Assembly: GCA_002402635.1 (NCBI GenBank)
Contig: DHGE01000167.1
Coordinates: 9,241 to 68,017, forward strand
Direction: 5' to 3'
Source of the DNA: Deferribacterales bacterium UBA4806
Lineage (GTDB): Bacteria; Chrysiogenota; Deferribacteres; Deferribacterales; UBA228
DNA: 58,777 nucleotides
Under the pieces are notes generated by a model, which had not been told where the DNA came from, did not search any database, and was given only the letters and a program-made list of their open reading frames with translations. Both the position numbers and the translations under genes were made by a program. Below are positions 9,205 to 18,245 of the stretch, piece after piece. Every line of letters begins with the position of its first letter. Position 1 is the stretch's first letter.

Positions 9205-9233
9205 AAAAAAGGGGGCCAAAAGCCCCCTTTTTT
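9205..9233. terminator. bidirectional rho-independent terminator between the 8610 gene and groEL
   Basis: A GC hairpin (GGGGGC at 9211-9216 with GCCCCC at 9222-9227, loop CAAAA) is flanked by A6 on the left and at least T6 on the right. Each strand therefore reads a stem followed by a U-run. It serves both convergent genes. Confidence 0.9.
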
Positions 9234-10867
9234 TAATACATATCCATTCCACCGCCCATGCCTGGTGCTGCTGGCATAGCAGGTTCTTTTTTCTCAGGTA
9301 TTTCAGTAATTAATGCTTCGGTTGTTAGCATTAAGCTTGCTACTGAAGCTGCATATTGTAAAGCACATCTAGCAACTTTAGTAGGATCTATAATGCCTGC
9401 TTTAATCATATCAGTGTATTTTTCTTCATAAGCATCAAAACCATATGCCACATCTTTTGAGGCCTTAATTTCATTAACAATTATAGACCCTTCATATCCA
9501 GCATTTTCTGCGATCTGTCTGATAGGATACTCAAGAGCCTTTTTCACAATTTCAACACCTATTTGCTCATCGTTCTCCAATTTAAAGTTATCAAGTCCAT
9601 TTAAAGCTCTAATAAAAGCTACACCACCACCAGGAACAATACCTTCTTCAACAGCTGCTTTTGTGGCATTCAAAGCATCTTCAACTCTTGCCTTCTTCTC
9701 CTTCATTTCTGTTTCTGTAGCTGCTCCAACTTTAATAACTGCAACGCCTCCAACTAATTTTGCTAATCTTTCTTGTAATTTTTCTCTATCGTAATCGCTT
9801 GTTGTCTCTTCTATTTGTTTTTTTATCTGGTTAACTCTTGCTTCAATATCTTTTTCTTTTCCAGCACCTTCAACAATTGTTGTATTTTCCTTGTCCACAA
9901 CAATTCTTTTAGCACGCCCTAAATCTGTAAATTTAATATTTTCTAGTTTTAGGCCTAAATCTTCGCTAACAACTTGTCCACCAGTTAACACAGCAATATC
10001 CTGAAGCATTTCCTTTCTTCTGTCACCAAATCCAGGTGCTTTCACAGCACAACAATTCAATGTTCCTCTCAATTTGTTTACAACTAGTGTGGCCAATGCT
10101 TCACCTTCAACATCTTCAGCTATAATTAAGAACTGTGCATTCTGTTTAGCCAATTGCTCCAAAATTGGTAATAGATCTTTCATGCTAGAAATCTTTTTAT
10201 CATATATTATTATATATGCATCTTCTAATACACACTCCATACTGTCGGGATTAGTTACGAAATATGGAGAAATATAGCCTCTATCGAACTGCATGCCTTC
10301 TACGATATCCAATACTGTTTCAATAGACTTATTTTCTTCAATTGTAATTACACCATCTTTACCAACCTTGTCCATTGCTTCAGCTATGATGTTACCAATC
10401 TCATGGTCATTATTTGAAGAGATTGTCCCAACTTGAGCAATCTCTTTTTTATCATTAATATCTTTTGAAATTTCTTTTAATTTTTCCACAACTTTGTTTA
10501 CTGCTTTGTCAATTCCTCTCTTTATACTCATAGGATTTGATCCAGCTACTACATTCTTAATACCTTCTCTATAAATTGCCTGTGCTAATATAGTAGCTGT
10601 TGTAGTACCATCACCAGCAGAATCACTTGTCTTAGAAGCAACTTCTTTTACCATTTGTGCACCAAGATTTTCATGTGGATCTTTTAATTCAATTTCCTTT
10701 GCAACTGTTACACCATCTTTTGTTACAGTTGGAGAACCAAATTTTTTCTCAATCACAACATTACGGCCCTTTGGACCTAATGTTACTTTAACTGCATTAG
10801 CTAACTTATCAACACCTCTTAATATTGCCTGCCTAGCTTCTTCACTATATGTAATTTCTTTTGCCAT
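9233..10867 (-). CDS. groEL: chaperonin GroEL (60 kDa)
   Basis: ATP-dependent protein-folding chamber with GroES as lid. Full length (544 residues), with GPKGRNVVIEKKFG, the ATP-site GDGTTTATIL, an apical domain with QFDRGYISPYFVTN, and a Gly-Met-rich tail (GMGGGMDMY). AGGAGG lies just before the ATG. It is the second gene of the groES-groEL operon, 38 bp after groES, and ends in the bidirectional terminator. Regulation is by the CIRCE element upstream of groES. Confidence 0.99.
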   Translation of the reverse strand: MAKEITYSEEARQAILRGVDKLANAVKVTLGPKGRNVVIEKKFGSPTVTKDGVTVAKEIELKDPHENLGAQMVKEVASKTSDSAGDGTTTATILAQAIYREGIKNVVAGSNPMSIKRGIDKAVNKVVEKLKEISKDINDKKEIAQVGTISSNNDHEIGNIIAEAMDKVGKDGVITIEENKSIETVLDIVEGMQFDRGYISPYFVTNPDSMECVLEDAYIIIYDKKISSMKDLLPILEQLAKQNAQFLIIAEDVEGEALATLVVNKLRGTLNCCAVKAPGFGDRRKEMLQDIAVLTGGQVVSEDLGLKLENIKFTDLGRAKRIVVDKENTTIVEGAGKEKDIEARVNQIKKQIEETTSDYDREKLQERLAKLVGGVAVIKVGAATETEMKEKKARVEDALNATKAAVEEGIVPGGGVAFIRALNGLDNFKLENDEQIGVEIVKKALEYPIRQIAENAGYEGSIIVNEIKASKDVAYGFDAYEEKYTDMIKAGIIDPTKVARCALQYAASVASLMLTTEALITEIPEKKEPAMPAAPGMGGGMDMY

Positions 10868-10905
10868 AATTACCTCCTTTTGGTATTATATTATTAATTT
10901 AATTA

Positions 10906-11211
10906 TTATTCTAAAACTCCTAAAATGTCATCTTCCCTCATAATGAGAAATTCCTCATTGTTAATCTCAATTTCTGTTCCAGCATATTTGCTGAACAAAA
11001 TCTTATCTCCTGGTTTAACAGTTGGTGTTAATTTATTACCACTTTCCAACATTTTCCCTGGTCCAACTGCTATAACTTCTCCTCTCTGCGGCTTTTCCTT
11101 TGCAGTATCAGGAATTATAATTCCTGACTCTGTCTTTTCTTCAGCTTCGACCCTCTTCACTAAAACTCTGTCCTGCAAGGGTCTGATCTTCATTTTTTGA
11201 GCTACTGACAT
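10906..11211 (-). CDS. groES: co-chaperonin GroES (10 kDa)
   Basis: Heptameric lid of the GroEL chamber. The 101 residues include KIRPLQDRVLVKRVE at the N-terminus, the mobile loop EEKTESGIIIPDTAKEKP and the GDKILFSKYAGTE signature. A six-residue N-terminal extension precedes the usual MKIRPLQ start. The upstream ATG is preferred because AGGAGG precedes it at correct spacing. It is the first gene of the CIRCE-controlled operon. Confidence 0.98.
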   Translation of the reverse strand: MSVAQKMKIRPLQDRVLVKRVEAEEKTESGIIIPDTAKEKPQRGEVIAVGPGKMLESGNKLTPTVKPGDKILFSKYAGTEIEINNEEFLIMREDDILGVLE

Positions 11212-11253
11212 AATTACCTCCTTTTATTAATTATTTTAATAATTCTGATTTTA

Positions 11254-11280
11254 TTAGCACTCCTCATCATTGAGTGCTAT
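11254..11280 (-). promoter_or_regulatory. CIRCE operator (HrcA binding site) of groES-groEL
   Basis: TTAGCACTC (11254-11262), 9 bp spacer, GAGTGCTAT (11272-11280). This differs from the consensus TTAGCACTC-N9-GAGTGCTAA only in the last base. It lies directly downstream of the -10 element, around the expected transcription start, where HrcA binding would block the promoter. The hrcA gene itself is not in the window. Confidence 0.95.
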
Positions 11281-11287
11281 CATGTTC

Positions 11288-11319
11288 TATATATATAGAT
11301 ATTTAACTACTTTTGTCAA
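11288..11319 (-). promoter_or_regulatory. sigma70-type promoter of groES-groEL
   Basis: On the minus strand a perfect TTGACA (11314-11319) is followed 16-18 bp later by TATATA inside the alternating TA run at 11288-11297. The CIRCE operator follows within 10 bp. This supports HrcA-repressed housekeeping-sigma transcription. Confidence 0.75.
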
Positions 11320-11342
11320 TAAAAATTTTTTGAATTTGAAAA

Positions 11343-12443
11343 TTAATTGAGAATTGTTAATTCCTTAGTTGATTTAGTTAATATTTTAAATCTATCCTTT
11401 ACAAGAATATCATCTTCTATACGTATACCAATTTTATTATCAATATATATACCTGGTTCAATAGTAAAAATCATGCCATTCATCAATATATCATCATTTT
11501 CTGCTGTTATATAAGGTTCTTCGTGAATATCTAGACCTATACCATGTCCAGTTCTGTGGGTAAAACAATCTCCATAACCGTAACTCTCTATTAAATCTCT
11601 TGCAGCCAAGTCAATATCTTTTATAGTCACACCCTCTTTTACTGCCTCCACTGCTTTAAGTTGAGCCTCTTTTACAATATTATAAATCTTTTTTGCTTCA
11701 CTATCGGGTTCACCAATAAAAATTGTTCTTGTTATATCAGAACAATAGTTATTATAAATGGCACCAAAATCAAGAACAATAGAATCACCCCTTCTCGCAA
11801 TTCTATCAGTAGGTATATGATGGGGGTTGGATGCATTTTCTGAAATAGCAACTATTGTTTCAAATGAAGGTCCTCTTGATCCTAAAGTCTTCATCATATA
11901 ATCTATTAAAGCAGCAATTTCTATTTCACTTTTACCCGTTAATGATTCCTTACATAAATTTTTAAAGGTTTCATCCACTAAAAAAGCTGCTTTCATTATG
12001 TTTGATATTTCATCATTACTTTTTATCAGGCGACTTTTATTTATAAGAGAATCTATATAGAGTGTACTGTTAACTTTCATAATTTTTTTTATATTTTCAT
12101 ATACATAGCATGGTAGAGATTTTTCAACATATAAATTTATGCCTATACCAGGCAATATAATATCATTGAGACAACATTCAAAAATCGAAAAGGGATTTTC
12201 AACATCTGAATAAAAATAATATTTCTTATAATCCGTACAATCTAGTTCTTTCTCATATAGTTTTGAAGCAATTAAATATGTGTAATTGTTCTTAACATCA
12301 ATTAAATAAAAAAAAGGTCTCTCTAATGTCAATATAATATCAATCCCTGTTAGATAATATAAATTTTTCCCTGGAGTTAAAAGGATCAATGCGTTGTTAT
12401 CATTTATTTCATTTAATATTATTTCTTTACGAGTTAAATTCAA
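11343..12443 (-). CDS. M24 family metallopeptidase (Xaa-Pro aminopeptidase-like)
   Basis: Cytoplasmic creatinase-fold peptidase, probably cleaving Xaa-Pro peptide bonds. A short N-terminal creatinase domain is followed by the pita-bread domain, with the metal ligands visible in order: Asp in VLDFGA, Asp in CSDITRT, His in RTGHGIGLDIHE, Glu in FTIEPGIY and Glu in IRIEDDI. It overlaps the end of the upstream AIR-synthase gene. The start is uncertain. An ATG at 12452 abuts its possible Shine-Dalgarno site (AAGGAG directly before ATG), whereas the TTG three codons later (12443) has good spacing and is used here. Confidence 0.88.
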   Translation of the reverse strand: MNLTRKEIILNEINDNNALILLTPGKNLYYLTGIDIILTLERPFFYLIDVKNNYTYLIASKLYEKELDCTDYKKYYFYSDVENPFSIFECCLNDIILPGIGINLYVEKSLPCYVYENIKKIMKVNSTLYIDSLINKSRLIKSNDEISNIMKAAFLVDETFKNLCKESLTGKSEIEIAALIDYMMKTLGSRGPSFETIVAISENASNPHHIPTDRIARRGDSIVLDFGAIYNNYCSDITRTIFIGEPDSEAKKIYNIVKEAQLKAVEAVKEGVTIKDIDLAARDLIESYGYGDCFTHRTGHGIGLDIHEEPYITAENDDILMNGMIFTIEPGIYIDNKIGIRIEDDILVKDRFKILTKSTKELTILN

Positions 12444-13416
12444 AATTATCATCTCCTTGAAAAAACTTTACAATCTCATCCTTATCAAAAATTTCTTGAA
12501 CTACTCCTTTATATCTCACTTCTTTTTTACCATCTTTTATTATTTTGCCAATCTCAAATACCTCTATACCATTATTTTTCAATACATCTTTTAAATCTTT
12601 TTTAGCAGTCGTAATTGCAAGTGTACCCGCAGTTATTAATCCTAAAGGATCAATGCCTAGAGAATCACATAATATTTTACACTCTGGTATTATAGGAAAA
12701 TAATCTATATCTATTGAAACATCTGATGCTTCAGCAATTTCATATAGTCCATTTATAAGACCACCTTCTGTTATATCATGCATAGCATTCGACATTGTTC
12801 TAGCAATTCTGGCTTCATCTAATACAGATAACTTGCTTTTATAGGAAATACATTTTTTATAAAATTCTAAACCATATTGTTCAATTATTTCTTTTGATTT
12901 TAATTCAGCAATTATTGAAGTGCCCTCCACACTAACACCCTTTGTCACTATTAATATATCTCCATCTTTTGCGTTAAAGGCTCCTCTTAGCTCCTCTTTC
13001 TTGCATTTCCCTACCATAAAACCGCAAATTACTGGGTTATTAACTATTTTATTAATTTCAGTATGGCCACCACCAAAATTAATCTTAAATTTTTCACATT
13101 CCTTTTTTATTTCATCCATAATGTCTTCAAAACTATTTTGTTCAAAACCAATTGGTAGTATTATTGTGCATAAAAAGAACCAGGGGTCTCCACCCATCGC
13201 TGCTATATCATTAACATTCACATTAACACAATATCCCCCTGATGCTACATAAGTAACCGGGTCTGATGTAACAACAATGAAATCATTGCCATTATCAAAA
13301 ACTGCACAATCTAAACCTATCCCTGGCCCTTTAATCAGCGTATTATCTGAAAAGGAGAATTTCTTTATAACACTTTCCAAAACACTATAGGGAAGCTTAC
13401 CTTCACCAATTATCAT
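12427..13416 (-). CDS. AIR synthase-related (HypE/ThiL-fold) ATP-binding protein
   Basis: A PurM/HypE-superfamily protein of 329 residues. It has the N-terminal GPGIGLDCAVFDNG, then VNVNDIAAMGGDPWFF (the conserved ND.aa.Ggdp motif), FGGGHTEIN and the C-terminal MHDITEGGLINGLYEIAEAS domain. It looks like the HypE-like branch, but it ends in DNFEFNS and so lacks the C-terminal cysteine that HypE uses to carry the cyanide-precursor thiocarboxamide. It is therefore probably not a hydrogenase-maturation HypE, and its substrate is unknown. Its 3' end overlaps the M24 peptidase gene. No Shine-Dalgarno site at optimal spacing was seen (GGAG is about 13 nt upstream). Confidence 0.8.
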   Translation of the reverse strand: MIIGEGKLPYSVLESVIKKFSFSDNTLIKGPGIGLDCAVFDNGNDFIVVTSDPVTYVASGGYCVNVNVNDIAAMGGDPWFFLCTIILPIGFEQNSFEDIMDEIKKECEKFKINFGGGHTEINKIVNNPVICGFMVGKCKKEELRGAFNAKDGDILIVTKGVSVEGTSIIAELKSKEIIEQYGLEFYKKCISYKSKLSVLDEARIARTMSNAMHDITEGGLINGLYEIAEASDVSIDIDYFPIIPECKILCDSLGIDPLGLITAGTLAITTAKKDLKDVLKNNGIEVFEIGKIIKDGKKEVRYKGVVQEIFDKDEIVKFFQGDDNFEFNS

Positions 13417-13509
13417 CGGTATACAAAAACTCCATCAACAATATATTTATCTATAGCATATATTATTTTCTAAAAAACTAATATGGCATCTTTCAGCACT
13501 TTAGAGAAA

Positions 13510-13549
13510 TTTGGTCAGAATTGCTAGGAAGTTAACAATTCTGACCAAA
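13510..13549 (-). terminator. rho-independent terminator after the PPi-type phosphofructokinase gene
   Basis: A perfect 14-bp stem (13510-13523 with 13536-13549, TTTGGTCAGAATTG and its complement) with a 12-nt loop. It begins 4 bp after the gene's stop codon and is followed on the minus strand by a weak T-rich tract. The same hairpin lies upstream of the AIR-synthase gene. The rest of 13417-13509 holds no recognisable feature. Confidence 0.8.
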
Positions 13550-13552
13550 CTA

Positions 13553-14587
13553 TTATCCAAAAAATAGTTTAGATATATTATATATTTCCATATCAACTGT
13601 TTTTAGCTCTTTTACAGCTTCATCGAGGGGCACTTCAATAATTTTATTACCAGATAATGCACACATACAACCAAATTTTGATTTTTTTATTAAATCATAA
13701 GCCTTAACCCCAAATCTAGTACCAAGGACTCTATCAAAGGCTGTAGGAGAACCTCCTCTTTGAATATGTCCAAGAACTGTAACTCTTACATCATATTTTA
13801 ACTTATTTTTCAATATTTCACCAAGTGCATTCCCTATTCCACCTAATTTTATATGACCAAATTCGTCTAACTCTTTTTCCTGAACATAATAAGTATCATC
13901 TTTAAAGGTAGCACCTTCAGCAACTACTATTATACTAAAATTTTTCCCTCTTTTATGTCTTTTTCTTATAGATTCTATAACTTCCTCAATATCTATTGGG
14001 ATTTCAGGAACTAGTATATAATCTGCTCCTCCAGCCATTCCACCATATGTTGCAATCCATCCTGCGTGCCTTCCCATAACTTCAACGACCATTATTCTGT
14101 TATGAGATTCCGCTGTTGTGTGTAACCTGTCAAGACATTCAGTAACTATATTGACAGCTGTATCAAATCCAAAGGTAAAATCTGTAGCAGAAAGATCATT
14201 ATCAATTGTTTTAGGAACTCCAACAACATTCAATTTCCTTTCTTTATATAGTTTGTTTGCAACCCCAAGGGTATCTTCACCTCCTATAGCCACTAAAGCA
14301 TCAAGACCTAATTCTTTAAAATTTTTTTCGATATTTGAAGGGCCATTTTCATCTTTGTATGGGTTCGTTCTTGATGTCCCTAAAATTGTGCCTCCTCTTG
14401 GTAAAATTCCTGAAATTTTCTGTAAGGTTAACTCCTCCACTTCCTTATTCAATAACCCTTTCCAGCCATACCTTATACCAACAACATTATCACCATTGTT
14501 TATAGCCTGCCTAACTACTGCTCTGATTACAGGGTTCAACCCTGGGCAATCTCCTCCACCAGTTAAAATACCTATCTTCATGCTCAC
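13553..14587 (-). CDS. pfp: 6-phosphofructokinase, pyrophosphate-dependent type
   Basis: Phosphorylates fructose 6-phosphate, probably using PPi and probably reversibly. The 344-residue protein has the PFK-A fold with LTGGGDCPGLN at the N-terminus. Phosphoryl-donor selectivity can be read from two sites: GGEDT has Asp105 where ATP-type enzymes have Gly, and VPKTIDND has Lys126 where ATP-type enzymes have Gly. Both are the known hallmarks of PPi-PFK. Catalytic Asp (TIDND) and substrate motifs MGRHAGW and GHIQRGGSPTAFDR are intact. A strong Shine-Dalgarno site (AGGAGGTGAGC before ATG) is present and a terminator follows. A second, ATP-type enzyme is encoded at 27453. Confidence 0.92.
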   Translation of the reverse strand: MSMKIGILTGGGDCPGLNPVIRAVVRQAINNGDNVVGIRYGWKGLLNKEVEELTLQKISGILPRGGTILGTSRTNPYKDENGPSNIEKNFKELGLDALVAIGGEDTLGVANKLYKERKLNVVGVPKTIDNDLSATDFTFGFDTAVNIVTECLDRLHTTAESHNRIMVVEVMGRHAGWIATYGGMAGGADYILVPEIPIDIEEVIESIRKRHKRGKNFSIIVVAEGATFKDDTYYVQEKELDEFGHIKLGGIGNALGEILKNKLKYDVRVTVLGHIQRGGSPTAFDRVLGTRFGVKAYDLIKKSKFGCMCALSGNKIIEVPLDEAVKELKTVDMEIYNISKLFFG

Positions 14588-14693
14588 CTCCTAATAGACC
14601 TATGTAAACATATTAAATCATTTTTGGATTAAAAACTTTTAAAATAATATATACTTTTTATATATAAGCAATAAAAAAATATAATACTATTTT

Positions 14694-17315
14694 CTAAGTT
14701 TTTGTTTTATTTTTGTAACTTTCTTTATCAGTTACTTGTGCTTTTAAAGCTCTTTCAGTGTCTGCTTTCCTTTCCATTATTGTTCTTTTAGCCTCATCTG
14801 GCAAATCCATTGATAATGCTTTGTCTGCAATATCTAATACATAGGGCTCAACTATTGTGGAAGGATATAAACCGTTAGTAATTGTTAAAGCTTCATCTGC
14901 TGTTCTATATTTCCATGCATACTCAATTGCCTCCCCATAAATTTCAGCAAAGGGTTTTAAAAGTTCATCCTGTCCTGTTACATAAAACCCATCAATTAAT
15001 GCTGACATATCATAATTATCAACTCCTTTATCTTCTAATATACTTTTCCATGTCCATAGTTTTTTTTCGTAATTAGGTAGTGCTGCTTTTGCAGTTAAAG
15101 CATATCTTTTTGTAAAATCATTTAGACTTTTTTGTAATTCACTGTCTATGAAAGCCTCATCAATTACACCTTTAGATGCTAGCTGTATAACAATTTGCCA
15201 CCTTTTATCCTCATCAAGATTTATACCATTAATATTTTTCTCACCATTTAAGATTTCATTTAGGTAATTTAAGGAACCTTGCGACTCAGCTGTATTGACA
15301 AATGTATTAAACCAGGATAATTTAATTTCACTATTTTTATTCGATTCCATTATATTTTTTGATTTATTATAAATCTTTTCGACGTATAGAGTTCTATTAT
15401 TCTTGCTAGCATATTGATTTAATACAGTAAGTGTTCTACTCAATAACGTTTGTAAAACAGTAGGATCTTCCTCTGCATCTATATGATTGAGTATTATATC
15501 TGTCCATTTCCCACTACTTAATTCGGCATCTCTAACTGCATCCCATAGAATGTTCCAACCCATTGTTCTAATCAAATCATCTTCTATTTGTGACAATGTA
15601 TTAATTGTATTGTTTAAACTTATGTTATCCAATTTTACTTTAGCATAAGCATAATCATCATAATTTGGCATAATAATATAGGGGGCTCTCCTTCTTTCCA
15701 ATGTATCAATTAATTGTTTATTATTAGAAATATTTACTTTCACCTTATCAACTAAGCTAATTGTATCATTTTTAAAATCCAAAAGTCCAACATCCATAGT
15801 TATATTTCTAAAAATGCCACTTGAATTGTCCTTTTCCTGCAATAGACTAACATTATTTAAACATTTGCCCATTTCACAATCTATATAATTTGTATTCAAC
15901 CTAACCTTATTAACGCCTGAAGTTTCAAGCCATTCATAACTCCAACTAGACAAGTCCTTGCCACTTGCAATTTCCAATTCTCCAATAAAATCAGATAATG
16001 TCGGGTTGGTATATGCATATTTTTGTAAGTAATTCTTTATGCCATTAAAAAAAGTATCCTCTCCGACTATAGCAACAAGCTGCTTTAATACAGAACCACC
16101 TTTGTTATATGTAATGGAATCAAAGGCTACCCTTGTTGCATTAGTATCAGGCACCTCCGATGAAATAGGATGGGTAGTAGGCATTTCATCCTGCACATAG
16201 GCACCATATTTTGTTTTTATGCTAAAAAGCGCCCACGCATTTTTAAATTCCGTCACATTTTCGATAGCAAATGGGGACATATATGTTGCAAGAGATTCAT
16301 TAAGCCATAAATCACTCCACCATTTCATTGTCACTAAATCGCCAAACCACATGTGACTCATTTCATGTAAAAAAACATCAGCTCTTGCAAATCTTCGAGC
16401 ATTTGTTACTTCAGTTCTAAATATATAAGCCTCATTATATGTTATACACCCAACGTTTTCCATGCCCCCTGCATTAAATCCAGGAACAAATATTTGATCA
16501 TATTTATCAAAAGGATAGGGTGTCTGTAATTTATTTTCATAAAAAGCAAGTCCATCTTTTGTTAATTTAAAAAGTTCATTATGATCTACGTACTTCAAGA
16601 GAGACCTTCTTGCATATATCCCAAGGTCTATATCTTTATATTTATCAGTAAATCCTTTATAATTACCCGCTACGATAGCTGTTAAATATGTTGATATTTT
16701 ATCGGTTTTTGCAAATTCCCATATGCCACTATTATACTCACCATTCATACTATCAGGTTTCTTTATTGGCTTGCTATTAGAAATTACAATAAACCCTTTA
16801 GGGGCATTAACCTTCATTTCAAAGGAAGCTTTAATATCTGGTTGGTCAAAACAGGCAAAAACCTTATGTGCATCAAATGGCTCAAATTGAGTATGCAGGT
16901 AAACCATTTTATCAACAGGATCAATAAATTTATGTAAACCTACACCAGTATTTTGATATTTGCACACTCCTTTAACTATTACTTTATTATGTGGTTTTAA
17001 GGGAGAAAGCAAAATTCTGTAATTATCGTAGTTATTAACTGATATTGTTTCGCCATTTAATTCAATACTTAAAATTTTATTCCCATCAAAGTTTAAAAAG
17101 GTCTCGTTGCCATTTTTTGCATCAAATTCAATTTCACTACTACATAAAAATGAATCTAAGCCATTATCTAAATCTAGATAAATCTTGTAACTAACATTTG
17201 AAACAGTCTCAGCACGCTCTAAAGCCTCTGAATATAATAGATTGTCATCAGAAAAGGAATTATCAACTAGCATAAACACTATAAATAAATATATAAAAAA
17301 CATTCTTATGATCAT
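14694..17315 (-). CDS. exported M1 family aminopeptidase (PepN-like)
   Basis: Zinc aminopeptidase releasing N-terminal residues from peptides. Residues 1-22 form a signal peptide, so it probably acts in the periplasm or on the surface. The substrate-recognition GGMEN motif lies at 283-287. The zinc site is complete: His317-Glu318-x2-His321 (HEMSH) and Glu340 (LNES). A long ERAP1-type helical C-terminal domain covers about 560-860. At 873 residues it has the long form. The start ATG at 17315 has GAGGAG 6 nt upstream; a second ATG 2 nt before it is out of frame. It follows the SDH-type protease gene by 21 bp, probably in one operon. Confidence 0.93.
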   Translation of the reverse strand: MIIRMFFIYLFIVFMLVDNSFSDDNLLYSEALERAETVSNVSYKIYLDLDNGLDSFLCSSEIEFDAKNGNETFLNFDGNKILSIELNGETISVNNYDNYRILLSPLKPHNKVIVKGVCKYQNTGVGLHKFIDPVDKMVYLHTQFEPFDAHKVFACFDQPDIKASFEMKVNAPKGFIVISNSKPIKKPDSMNGEYNSGIWEFAKTDKISTYLTAIVAGNYKGFTDKYKDIDLGIYARRSLLKYVDHNELFKLTKDGLAFYENKLQTPYPFDKYDQIFVPGFNAGGMENVGCITYNEAYIFRTEVTNARRFARADVFLHEMSHMWFGDLVTMKWWSDLWLNESLATYMSPFAIENVTEFKNAWALFSIKTKYGAYVQDEMPTTHPISSEVPDTNATRVAFDSITYNKGGSVLKQLVAIVGEDTFFNGIKNYLQKYAYTNPTLSDFIGELEIASGKDLSSWSYEWLETSGVNKVRLNTNYIDCEMGKCLNNVSLLQEKDNSSGIFRNITMDVGLLDFKNDTISLVDKVKVNISNNKQLIDTLERRRAPYIIMPNYDDYAYAKVKLDNISLNNTINTLSQIEDDLIRTMGWNILWDAVRDAELSSGKWTDIILNHIDAEEDPTVLQTLLSRTLTVLNQYASKNNRTLYVEKIYNKSKNIMESNKNSEIKLSWFNTFVNTAESQGSLNYLNEILNGEKNINGINLDEDKRWQIVIQLASKGVIDEAFIDSELQKSLNDFTKRYALTAKAALPNYEKKLWTWKSILEDKGVDNYDMSALIDGFYVTGQDELLKPFAEIYGEAIEYAWKYRTADEALTITNGLYPSTIVEPYVLDIADKALSMDLPDEAKRTIMERKADTERALKAQVTDKESYKNKTKT

Positions 17316-17336
17316 ACATGTCTCCTCACCACATCA

Positions 17337-18167
17337 CTATTGCTTAATACCTTTATCTCGTTTTACAGGCATGGGTAAATATTCAACTGTTGGCAATTTT
17401 TTAACTGGTTGAGGAAATAGGTTCATCAAATCTAATATAATTCTTGGCATTTCAGATGAAACATTCAGTCCTAATGATTTTGCTTCTTCAAAAGTTATAG
17501 GGTAATCATGAGTCCACTTACCTTCTGTAAGTTTTTTTGCAATATTACTGGATTTTTCCTCATCAAAATTATCAATTAATAGATCGTGAATACTCTTTTC
17601 TACCTGTTTTAATGCCTTTTCACCAATATCAGCCATAATCAATGTATTATCATCAATTTCACTGATAGGTTTTTCTTTAACTACCTTTAATAGAGATACT
17701 GCTGGATATTTATCTATTTGTGGATCAACTGGACCAAGGACTGCAGTATCACACATAACTATTTCATCAGCTGCCAAAGCAATTAACGTCCCTCCACTCA
17801 TAGCATAGTGTGGTACAAAAACAGTAACCTTACCTTTATGTTTGTTTAATGCCATTGCAATCTGAAGGGAAGCTAAAACAAGGCCCCCTGGTGTATGAAT
17901 AATTATATCAATGGGTGTTTCATCGTCAGTTAATTGAATAGCTCTAATTATTTCCTCAGAGTCTTGTATATCAATGTACCTCATCAGTGGAAATCCAAGA
18001 AAATTCATGCTCTCCTGTCTGTGGACAAGTAATATTACCCTGGAGCCCCTTTCTTTCTGTAATTTTACAATTAACTTGCGTCTGGCGCCCTCTAACATTT
18101 TTTGCCTGAGCAAAGGCTGTAGTGCTAAGATGATTAAAAATATCCAGAAAATATCAAAAAAGTTCAT
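17337..18167 (-). CDS. SDH-family Clp-fold serine protease, membrane-anchored
   Basis: A member of the serine dehydrogenase proteinase family (SppA/ClpP-like fold), 276 residues. One N-terminal membrane helix (about 3-20) is followed by the protease core: PIDIIIHTPGGLVLAS, FVPHYAMSGGTLIALAADE with the presumed nucleophile Ser in the AMSGG turn, and GPVDPQID. These proteins resemble signal-peptide peptidases but have poorly defined substrates. A Shine-Dalgarno site GAGGTGA lies 5 nt before the ATG. It is followed by the exported M1 aminopeptidase, so the two may be co-expressed. Confidence 0.85.
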   Translation of the reverse strand: MNFFDIFWIFLIILALQPLLRQKMLEGARRKLIVKLQKERGSRVILLVHRQESMNFLGFPLMRYIDIQDSEEIIRAIQLTDDETPIDIIIHTPGGLVLASLQIAMALNKHKGKVTVFVPHYAMSGGTLIALAADEIVMCDTAVLGPVDPQIDKYPAVSLLKVVKEKPISEIDDNTLIMADIGEKALKQVEKSIHDLLIDNFDEEKSSNIAKKLTEGKWTHDYPITFEEAKSLGLNVSSEMPRIILDLMNLFPQPVKKLPTVEYLPMPVKRDKGIKQ

Positions 18168-18245
18168 AGGTTCACCTCATAAAGATAGGCTATTTTATAC
18201 AATTATTTAATTAATAACAATCTGGTTTTGCACATCATTATTTTT

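Noticed and set aside
14118..14594. A 158-codon open frame opposite the PPi-type PFK gene
   Set aside because: It is antisense to a fully conserved enzyme gene, with no motifs and no promoter.
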